From: Actinomycetota bacterium | Lineage (GTDB): Bacteria > Actinomycetota > Thermoleophilia > Solirubrobacterales > Thermoleophilaceae | DNA: 15,707 bases | Assembly: GCA_005883295.1 (NCBI GenBank) | Contig: VAWV01000050.1 | Location: 1 to 15,707, forward strand | Direction of reading: 5' to 3' | Shown here: positions 9,773 through 15,707 of the stretch, one piece after another | Layout: the number at the start of each line of letters is the position of its first letter | How positions within the stretch are numbered: position 1 is the first letter of the stretch | Translations under genes and position numbers: made by a program | The notes under the pieces: generated by a model | Told to the model about the DNA's origin: nothing | The model's database searches: none | Seen by the model: the letters and a program-made list of their open reading frames with translations, nothing else

Positions 9773-10770
9773 CACGCGGTCGCCACCTGCACCTTCCGGG
9801 CGTGCTCATGGGCGGGCGCGGGGATCCGGAACAGCTGCAACGTGAGCCCGCTGAGCGTTCCCCAGAGGAGCGTCGCCGTGGCCAGGTGGGCCAGGATCAA
9901 CAGCTCGTACTCGCGCGTGAGCCACACGTTCATCGCGCCGAGCGCGATCTGCAGCACCAGCAGCCCCGCCAGCACGCGCGCCGCGCGCACCACCCCGGCG
10001 GTGGGGCGCCGCCGCAGCGCCAGCACGATCAGCGCGATCACGGCGATCGAGAACAGGTACACGAACACGCGGTGCGTGAGGTGGATGTCCACGAACTTGT
10101 TCGCGCCGAACGGGAGGAAGCCGCCGTTGCAGGTCGGGAACTGCGTGCCGCAGGCGTGGTGCGCTCCCGCGGTGATGCGCTGGTCGGACCGGCCCAGATG
10201 CTCGGTCCCCGCCATGTAGCCGCCGGCCACGATCGCCCCGAACAGGAGCGCCTGCGCCGACATCGCAAGTGGCCGGAACCAGCGGCCGCCGTCCACGGCC
10301 GTCACGCCACCCGCATCGGCGCGAGTGGCCCGCACCACGTACAGGGCGACCGCGAACAGCAGCATCGCCAGGCCCAGGTGCGCCGCGACCAGCGGCTCGT
10401 CGAGCCCCTTCTCCACGGTCGCGGCGCCGAGCAGCGCCTGCGCCACGATCAGCACCGTGCCCGCGATCGTCGCCCGCACCAGCGAGCGGTGTGCGCGGTA
10501 CCGCCGCCAGGCCACGACGGCGAGCAGCAGCATCTCGACCACCACGATCGACGCGACCGCCCGGTGCGCGTACTCGATCCCGGTATGCAGGGAGAACCCC
10601 GGCACGAGGTCGCCCCTGCACAGCGGCCAGCCGTGGATCCCGCTGCCACCGGCCCCGCATCCCAGGCCGGAATCGGACACCCGGACCACCCCGCCGAGCA
10701 CGATCAGCAGGAACGTGGCGGCGGCGGTCCAGACCGCGAGCCGCCGGTAGCCCGGCGAGGGAGAGGTCAC
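9772..10770 (-). CDS. ctaA: Heme A synthase (COX15/CtaA family)
   Basis: CtaA is a membrane enzyme that oxidises the C8 methyl of heme O to the formyl group of heme A. The 332-residue protein has eight predicted membrane spans. The four heme-ligand histidines are H69 in IEYAHR (with the catalytic glutamate E66), H131 in AAHLGLAM, H233 in DIHLTHRVFVY and H295 in LAHLATATLLWG. Two loop cysteine pairs are visible: C38/C51 in the first extracytoplasmic loop (SGLGC...WPLC) and C207/C214 in a later loop (HHACGTQFPTC). The first pair is the redox disulfide known in this family. The GTG start at 10770-10768 overlaps the original ctaD stop (TGA at 10769-10767) as GTGA. That overlap also confirms that the ctaD reading frame originally ended there. 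Confidence 0.94.
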
Positions 10771-10933
10771 GTCGCGCCCGTGGTGACCGGTTGCGAGACG
10801 GTCTCGGCCGCGCGGCCGGCCCGCCGGGCCACGTCCCGGCGGATGTCCTTCATCGGCTCGACGGAGCGCACCCGGGGAACGACATCGAAGTTGTTCTCAG
10901 GCGGCGGCGACTGCGTGAACCACTCGAGCGTGC
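10767..10933 (-). other. Displaced 3' end of ctaD, out of frame with the rest of the gene
   Basis: Read in the frame that ends at TGA 10769-10767, this stretch encodes TLEWFTQSPPPENNFD followed by VVPRVRSVEPMKDIRRDVAR and a short tail, 54 residues in all. That is the usual cytoplasmic C-terminus of actinobacterial cytochrome oxidase subunit I. It is one base out of phase with the open ctaD frame, which hits TGA at 10899-10897. Its terminal TGA overlaps the ctaA GTG start by four bases, the normal arrangement in this operon. I therefore read it as the true end of ctaD, cut off by a deletion near 10935, not as a separate gene. Confidence 0.85.
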
Positions 10934-12372
10934 GCGCCGACCGTGGAGATCAGGTTCAGGGCGGGCCAGTTGCTGTAGTCCGGGTAGCGGTAGATCCGCC
11001 GCGGCATCCCCTCCAGGCCGAGCGAGTGCTGGACCAGGAACGTGAGGTTGAAGCCCACGAACATCAGCAGGAACGACAGCCTCCCGAGGCCCTCGGAGAG
11101 CATCCGTCCCGACATCTTCGGGAACCAGTAGTAGAGCCCGGCGAAGATCGCGAACACGCTCCCGCCGAACAGCACGTAGTGGATGTGGGCGACCACGAAG
11201 TAGGTGTCGTTGAAGTACCAGTCGACGGGGAAGATCGCGAGGACCACGCCCGAGATCCCGCCGATCACGAACATCGAGAGGAAGCCGGCGGCGAAGAAGA
11301 GCGGCGTCTTCATCACGATCGTGCCGCGCCAGAGCGTGGCCAGCCAGTTGAAGATCTTGATCCCGGTGGGCACGGCGATCGCGAACGAGGAGAGCATGAA
11401 GAAGGCGAGCACCACGGTCGCGGTCGGCGTCGGGAACATGTGGTGCGCCCACACCAGCATGCTGAGGAACGTGATCGCCGCAGCGGACGCGACCACCGCC
11501 TTGTAGCCGAACAACGGCTTGCGCGCGAAGACCGGGAGGATCTCCGAGATCATCCCGAAGGCCGGCAGGGCCATGATGTAGACCTCGGGGTGCCCGAAGA
11601 ACCAGAAGAGGTGCTGCCACAGGAGGGGGTCGCCGCCCCCTGTGTTGTCGAAGAACGCGGTGCCGAAGTGGCGGTCGGTGAGCAGCATCGTCACCGCAGC
11701 GGCGACGGCGGGCAGAGCCAGGATCAGCAGGTAGCTGTAGACCAGGATCGTCCAGACGAACACCGGCATGCGGCCCCAGCTCATCCCCCTGGCGCGCATG
11801 TTGTGGATCGTCGCCGTGAAGTTGATGGCCCCGAGCAGCGATGAGATCCCGGTGAGGTGGATCAGGAAGATCCAGGCGTCGATCCCGTTGTCCGGCAGGA
11901 AGGCGTTGTCCGACAGCGGCGCGTAGGAGGTCCAGCCCGCGCTCGGCGGCGTGAAGAAGACGCTCGCGTAGAAGACGAGCCCACCGCCGAGGAACAGCCA
12001 GTAGGACAGCGCATTCAGGCGCGGGAACGCCATGTCCCGCGCGCCGATCATGAGGGGAACCAGGTAGTTCCCGAAGCCGGCGAGCACCGGCACGACGAAC
12101 AGGAAGACCATCGTCGTGCCGTGCATGGTCACGAGCTCGTTGTAGGTCTTGGGCTCGAGCAGCGTGCTGTTGGGCTGCGCGAGCTGGAGCCGCATGAGCA
12201 GCGCCTCGACCCCGCCGAGGATGAAGAACACGAAGGTGGTGAAGAGGTAGAGGAGGCCGATCCGCTTGTGGTCGGTGGTGGTCAGCCACGAGGTCCAGCC
12301 GGTGGGCCGCTCGCGGATTCCGCGGACGACGATCTCCGGCCTGGCGTCGGCTACGAGCGTCGCGGCTTCCAT
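10897..12372 (-). CDS. ctaD: Cytochrome c oxidase subunit I, C-terminally disrupted by an internal gap
   Basis: Subunit I is the catalytic core of the aa3-type oxidase, holding heme a, heme a3 and CuB and pumping protons across the membrane. Visible ligands are H84 (TMHGTTM) and H398 for heme a, H396 for heme a3, and H261, H310 and H311 for CuB. Y265 of HPEVY is the cross-linked tyrosine and E263 the proton-channel glutamate. Eleven spans can be followed. After NLISTVGA (residue 480) the frame runs into 11 unrelated residues and stops at 10897-10899. Homologs instead have the last membrane span and a linker of about 30 residues, then a TLEWFTQSPPPENNF tail, which is found here in another frame down to 10767. 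The missing length is 3n+2 bases. The ATG start lies three bases after the ctaC stop, behind a purine-rich GAGGGGAGGG. Confidence 0.93.
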   Translation of the reverse strand: MEAATLVADARPEIVVRGIRERPTGWTSWLTTTDHKRIGLLYLFTTFVFFILGGVEALLMRLQLAQPNSTLLEPKTYNELVTMHGTTMVFLFVVPVLAGFGNYLVPLMIGARDMAFPRLNALSYWLFLGGGLVFYASVFFTPPSAGWTSYAPLSDNAFLPDNGIDAWIFLIHLTGISSLLGAINFTATIHNMRARGMSWGRMPVFVWTILVYSYLLILALPAVAAAVTMLLTDRHFGTAFFDNTGGGDPLLWQHLFWFFGHPEVYIMALPAFGMISEILPVFARKPLFGYKAVVASAAAITFLSMLVWAHHMFPTPTATVVLAFFMLSSFAIAVPTGIKIFNWLATLWRGTIVMKTPLFFAAGFLSMFVIGGISGVVLAIFPVDWYFNDTYFVVAHIHYVLFGGSVFAIFAGLYYWFPKMSGRMLSEGLGRLSFLLMFVGFNLTFLVQHSLGLEGMPRRIYRYPDYSNWPALNLISTVGAHARVVHAVAAA

Positions 12373-12375
12373 GGG

Positions 12376-13254
12376 CTAGGGATTGCCCTCCCCTCGGATC
12401 TGGCGCGCCAGCGACAGCTTGGCCTGGGCGTCCTTGATGTCGGCCGCCTGCCGGACGAGCCACGCCTGGAACTGGGCCGGCGGAACCGCAATCACGCGCG
12501 CGCGCATGTCCGCGTGACCCTCGCCGCACAGCTCGGCGCACTCCCCCGCGTAGATGCCCGGCCTGTTGATGCGGAACCAGGTGCTGTTGGTGTGACCCGG
12601 GATCGCGTCCGCCTTGCCGCCCAGCTTGGGGATCCACCACGAGTGCGCCACGTCGGAGGACGTGATCTTGAGCGTGACCGTCGTGCCAACCGGCACGTAC
12701 ATGTCGTAGTAGCCGAAGACCTGCTGGCCGCGGACCGCCGGGTAGTCGTATCGCCACAGGTACTGCTGCCCGTTCACGTGGATCTCGAGCGAGTGGCCGC
12801 CGGGCACGGAGGCCTGGTCGATCGAGGCCACCTGGAGCGCGTTGCCCGCCGTGGCGCCCGACGGCAGCGACCGCTCAGGGGTCGTGATGCCGCCGAGGAA
12901 GGCGAACGTGATCACCGCGAGGATCGCGACGATCACCGCGGCCCCGACCGTCCAGCCCATCTCGAGGGGCGTGTTGCCGCGGATCTGCGCCGGCTCGGGG
13001 CCGCCCCGCCGCCGACGGAAGCGGATGAGCGAGTACACCAGCACACCCTCCACCCCGGCGAAGATCACGCCCCCGATGATCATCGCGATCACGAACAGGG
13101 TCTGGATGTCGTCCGCGTTCCGGCTGCCGCCCTTGTTCTCGGGCGTGAAGAAGTCAGCGAACGCCGACGGGGCGGCGATCAGCAGCAGGGCGAGAGCCCC
13201 GAGCACGGCCAAGGGCGCCGCGCTGCGGAGTCGTGGGAACCGGGCGGCTCGCAA
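12376..13254 (-). CDS. ctaC: Cytochrome c oxidase subunit II
   Basis: Subunit II carries the binuclear CuA centre that takes electrons from cytochrome c. The 292-residue precursor has a signal peptide (hydrophobic residues 13-29, likely cleaved after AFA at 33), two membrane spans (about 52-75 and 100-120) and a periplasmic-side cupredoxin domain. CuA ligands are complete: H204 in DVAHSWW, then C239, E241, C243, H247 and M250 in GECAELCGEGHADM. There is no lipobox cysteine and no C-terminal cytochrome c domain. The first available start is TTG at 13254-13252. In-frame TTG and GTG codons some 16-18 codons further on would destroy the signal peptide, so the TTG is preferred. It lies 22 bases after the stop of the upstream membrane protein. 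ctaD follows after three bases. Confidence 0.94.
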   Translation of the reverse strand: MRAARFPRLRSAAPLAVLGALALLLIAAPSAFADFFTPENKGGSRNADDIQTLFVIAMIIGGVIFAGVEGVLVYSLIRFRRRRGGPEPAQIRGNTPLEMGWTVGAAVIVAILAVITFAFLGGITTPERSLPSGATAGNALQVASIDQASVPGGHSLEIHVNGQQYLWRYDYPAVRGQQVFGYYDMYVPVGTTVTLKITSSDVAHSWWIPKLGGKADAIPGHTNSTWFRINRPGIYAGECAELCGEGHADMRARVIAVPPAQFQAWLVRQAADIKDAQAKLSLARQIRGEGNP

Positions 13255-13263
13255 GGCGGCGGG

Positions 13264-13293
13264 ATTGTATCTGCGGCTAGAGCCAGCCGGCCA
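13264..13293 (-). promoter_or_regulatory. Possible promoter directly before ctaC
   Basis: On the minus strand TACAAT (13269-13264) matches a sigma-70-type -10 box at five of six positions and ends nine bases before the TTG start of ctaC. A poor TTGGCC (13294-13289) lies 19 bases further upstream. If used, transcription would begin at or within a few bases of the start codon, giving a leaderless or nearly leaderless message. This would also explain the lack of a Shine-Dalgarno site before ctaC. The evidence is short-motif matching only. Confidence 0.3.
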
Positions 13294-13930
13294 ACCCCAG
13301 CCCGACCCCCGCGAGGACGTCCACGGCCGCCAGGCCCCCCACCACCTGGAGCTGGCGGCGGCGGTTCGCGCCCATGTCGTAGACCCAGGCCGCGATGCCG
13401 AAGAACGTCATGTACCCGAAGACGATGATCAGCGGGACGAACGGCACGTTCCACCACCAGTAGTGCCAGTGGAAGACGCCCGCGGCGTGCAGGAGGACCT
13501 CGACCAGCACGCAGAAGCACGAGAACGCGAAGACCAGTACGAGGCGGTTTGGCAGCCCGAGGATCCGGACGCCGCGGTCGGGGGGCAGCTGCTTGACGAA
13601 GGCGACGCCCGCCACCACGAACAGCATCGAGATCTCGATCGTCAGCCCGATCAGGATCAGGTAGCTGGTGCTGCCGCTGATCGTCCACAGCGGCGCCTCG
13701 CCGCTCGCATGGAAGATCGCCGAGTTCGCGAGCTCGTTGAACCAGTCCATCAGCCAGAAGGCGAGCCCGGCGAGCACGACGTCGAAGCGGCGGCGCTCGA
13801 TCTCCACCGCGTACACGTAGATGACCAGCCCGAGAAGGGCGACGGTCGACCAGTGGAACGTATTCGTGGCGCGCAGCACGTGCTCGGCCTGACGCGCCGC
13901 GTCAGTGACCGCCAGCACCGCGGCGCTCAT
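13277..13930 (-). CDS. Multi-span membrane protein of unknown function in the oxidase operon
   Basis: I do not recognise this 217-residue protein. It has about six hydrophobic spans (roughly residues 27-42, 50-66, 84-112, 130-150, 160-184 and 195-216). Several polar or metal-capable residues sit next to or inside membrane segments: the H26-W pair, DWFNE at 62-66, H74, E145, H149, and H154-W-H156 followed by YWWWN. Such clustering is typical of membrane proteins that bind a cofactor or a metal, but that is inference. The ATG at 13930 overlaps the stop of the upstream exported protein as ATGA, and ctaC follows 22 bases after its own stop, so it should be co-transcribed with the oxidase. A role in oxidase assembly or as an accessory subunit is possible but unproven. 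Confidence 0.8.
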   Translation of the reverse strand: MSAAVLAVTDAARQAEHVLRATNTFHWSTVALLGLVIYVYAVEIERRRFDVVLAGLAFWLMDWFNELANSAIFHASGEAPLWTISGSTSYLILIGLTIEISMLFVVAGVAFVKQLPPDRGVRILGLPNRLVLVFAFSCFCVLVEVLLHAAGVFHWHYWWWNVPFVPLIIVFGYMTFFGIAAWVYDMGANRRRQLQVVGGLAAVDVLAGVGLGLAGWL

Positions 13931-15393
13931 CGCCTGCGCCGGAAGGTCCAGCCGAGCTCCTTGATCTGGAGCTCGCTCGAGGTGACCTCGAGGGTGACGT
14001 CGGTGAACCGCTGGCCGCCCAGCCTGGTCCGCACGAACCTGCGACCGAGCAGCGTCCGCGGCACCTGGATGTCGGCGTACTGCTCACGCGGCACGTCGTC
14101 GAATCCGGCCGAGCGGGGCTGCTGCCTCAGACCGTCCACGTGGTGGAGGATCAGCGTGTACGGCCGCGCGCCCTTCTCCCTGATCCGCAGCCGTGCCGGC
14201 GTGCAGTAGAGGTCGTACCCCAGGATCTGCGCGCCGGGACGCACGAACCGGAGCTCCTTCGTCCTGCCGAGGCCACGGCGCGAGGTGTCGCGGCGTGGGT
14301 TCGGGAGGCGACGGCCCTGGATCGGGAGTCCCGTGTGGTGGAAGCGCCAGCTCCCGGGGCGCAGCTGGGTGATGTCCTTCTCCCAGTAGCCGCCGATCCC
14401 GCCCACCCTCAGGGTCCGGTGGATGGTGTCGCGCCCCACCTTGTGGATCGAGATGGCGCTCGTGATCGGGCCCGCGATCTTCGGCTGGTGCACCCAGCCG
14501 AAGGCCGGCAGCTGGATCGGTGCGTTGTCGCCCTTGCCGCGCTGGTCGGCGTACGAGTACTTGTCGAAGAACCGGTCGTGGCCCGACAGGTCGAAGTCGT
14601 AGACCCGGGTGAACATGTCGCCGCGCTTCCCGATCACGAAGATCGTGGAGCCGCTGGCCGACAGGTTCACCGCCTTGAACCGGCCGCGATGGGGCCCGCA
14701 GATCCCGTAGCTCTCGTCGAGCGGCAGCCAGGGGTCCCAGAAGGAGAGGCGACGTCCGCCCGAGCGGAGCGCCCAGATGTGCGAGACCTTCGCGCCGCCG
14801 ATGGGAGGGTGGTTCCCGGCCGGGTCCGTGTAGCGGCCGTCCTCCTGTGGCGAGACCACCGACCACGCCCAGGCCACGATCCCGTCCGGGAGCGTGTAGC
14901 CGGGTCCCAGCCAGAACGGGGTCCCCCAGCGCGAGCTCCAGTTGAAGAGCGCGCCGCTCTTCGACGCGTTGTCCATGGTGAAGACCCGCTTAGCGCCGTC
15001 GAGGGCGATCATCTCGTCGTCGTCCGCCGAGATCGATTTCAGCCGTCCGTCGAAGCACGGCGGCAGCGGCATCCGCCGCCAGGTCTGGCCCGGCACCTGG
15101 GCATAGATCTCGCCCCCGCGCACGGCGAACGCGTACTTGCGGTTGAACGTCTCGGTCGCGGTGCGCAGGTACACGCGGCGGGGCAGGAGCCCGCGCGCCG
15201 CCGCCGGCCAGCTCGCCGGCAGAGACGCCGGCTGATCGACGCCGAACTGCTCCGGCTGGCCCACCGTGCTGGCGGCCAGCGCCTTGCAGCTCTGCTCGCG
15301 GACGCCCTCGTCGATCGGCGTTGTGACCGGGTCGGCCCCCGCCGCACCCGCGACGGCGATCCCGAGTCCAGCGAGGATGAAACCCGCTGTCAG
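13927..15393 (-). CDS. Predicted exported protein of unknown function, probable CTG start
   Basis: I do not recognise the family. From the first ATG/GTG/TTG in frame (GTG at 15264) the product would be 445 residues with no export signal. The open frame, however, continues upstream through a clear signal-peptide-like segment: TAGFILAGLGIAVAGAAGAD encoded just after a CTG at 15393-15391. Starting there gives 488 residues with a likely cleavage after AGA (residue 20). That CTG overlaps the enoyl-CoA hydratase stop as CTGA, the same four-base overlap used by neighbouring genes. The mature part contains four cysteines (36, 113, 232, 397), many short beta-like stretches, and Trp/Gly/Asp-rich segments such as SHIWALRSGGRRLSFWDPW. 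A beta-rich extracellular or propeller-like fold is a guess. The C-terminus ends in a basic FRRRR. It is coupled to the downstream membrane protein by an ATGA overlap. Confidence 0.7.
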   Translation of the reverse strand: MTAGFILAGLGIAVAGAAGADPVTTPIDEGVREQSCKALAASTVGQPEQFGVDQPASLPASWPAAARGLLPRRVYLRTATETFNRKYAFAVRGGEIYAQVPGQTWRRMPLPPCFDGRLKSISADDDEMIALDGAKRVFTMDNASKSGALFNWSSRWGTPFWLGPGYTLPDGIVAWAWSVVSPQEDGRYTDPAGNHPPIGGAKVSHIWALRSGGRRLSFWDPWLPLDESYGICGPHRGRFKAVNLSASGSTIFVIGKRGDMFTRVYDFDLSGHDRFFDKYSYADQRGKGDNAPIQLPAFGWVHQPKIAGPITSAISIHKVGRDTIHRTLRVGGIGGYWEKDITQLRPGSWRFHHTGLPIQGRRLPNPRRDTSRRGLGRTKELRFVRPGAQILGYDLYCTPARLRIREKGARPYTLILHHVDGLRQQPRSAGFDDVPREQYADIQVPRTLLGRRFVRTRLGGQRFTDVTLEVTSSELQIKELGWTFRRRR

Positions 15394-15707
15394 GAGCCGG
15401 TGAACGCCGCCTCCCGCTTCTCGACGAACGCCCCGACGCCCTCCAGGAAGTCGTCCGTCCGGGCGAGCTCGTGCTGGATCTCGGCCTCGAGGTCGAGCTG
15501 CGCGTCGAGGTCCCCGTAGACCATGCGGTTGAGCGCCCGCTTGGAGCCGGCATAGGAGCGCGTCGGTCCCTTGGCGAGCCTGCTCACGAGCGCGTCAGCC
15601 TCGTCGATCAGCCGGTCCTCGGGATGCACCCAGTTCACGAGGCCCCACTCGAGCGCCTGCCGCGCAGGGACGCGCTCGCCGAGGAGGGCCATCTGGAACG
15701 CGCGCGT
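15390..15707 (-). CDS. Enoyl-CoA hydratase/isomerase (crotonase) family, C-terminal part
   Basis: Only the last 105 residues lie in the window; the gene runs off the right edge. The visible part begins TRAFQMALLGERVPARQALEWGLVNWV, which is the crotonase segment following the active-site region. It contains the helical GSKRALNRM stretch and ends with DDFLEGVGAFVEKREAAFTG, the usual C-terminus of this family. Crotonases hydrate enoyl-CoA thioesters in fatty-acid or amino-acid breakdown, but related enzymes catalyse isomerisations and other reactions. The oxyanion-hole and catalytic residues lie outside the window, so the precise activity cannot be given. Its TGA (15392-15390) overlaps the presumed CTG start of the exported protein. 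Confidence 0.9.
   Translation of the reverse strand, partial: TRAFQMALLGERVPARQALEWGLVNWVHPEDRLIDEADALVSRLAKGPTRSYAGSKRALNRMVYGDLDAQLDLEAEIQHELARTDDFLEGVGAFVEKREAAFTGS

Noticed and set aside
14140..15519. A 459-codon plus-strand frame opposite the exported protein
   Set aside because: Considered seriously because the minus-strand protein is itself unknown. The minus-strand frame has balanced amino-acid use, a signal peptide and operon-type overlaps, while this one is Arg/Ala/Val-rich with no motif.

Overview
The window is a gene-dense, very GC-rich segment that reads as an actinobacterial chromosome, most likely class Thermoleophilia (Solirubrobacter/Conexibacter-like). The reasons are the GC-saturated third codon positions, the zwf-opcA-pgl order, the fused transaldolase/glucose-6-phosphate isomerase, and the ctaC-ctaD-ctaA-ctaB order. 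The class-level call is inference; no rRNA or other marker is present. There is no gap above 25 bases between genes, and I see no tRNA, rRNA, IS element, CRISPR array or phage gene.

The left half (18-8878, plus strand) is a sugar-phosphate operon: tal-pgi fusion, gnd, zwf, opcA, pgl and a GH15 glucoamylase/trehalase-type hydrolase. Start and stop codons overlap or lie within about 10 bases of each other. Together the enzymes take glucose-6-phosphate through the oxidative pentose-phosphate branch (Zwf, OpcA, Pgl, Gnd), giving NADPH and ribulose-5-phosphate, and return carbon to hexose phosphate through transaldolase and isomerase. The GH15 enzyme could release glucose from trehalose or alpha-glucans to feed the route.

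The right half (8879-15707, minus strand, so read from right to left) starts with the C-terminal end of an enoyl-CoA hydratase. It continues with an unrecognised exported protein, an unrecognised multi-span membrane protein, cytochrome c oxidase subunits II (ctaC) and I (ctaD), heme A synthase (ctaA) and heme O synthase (ctaB). The two operons converge with directly abutting stop codons (TAGCTA at 8876-8881).

The most striking property is that four conserved genes lack internal pieces compared with their families: gnd (near 3168), zwf (near 3981), pgl (near 6811, in frame) and ctaD (near 10935, removing the last membrane span and shifting frame). Reading resumes with well-conserved sequence after each gap. 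The simplest explanation is a set of short deletions introduced by assembly or amplification in GC-rich sequence; true decay of core genes is the alternative. I found no convincing novel defence or mobile system. The best candidates for new biology are the two unknown genes coupled to the oxidase operon, one of which seems to need a CTG start codon.
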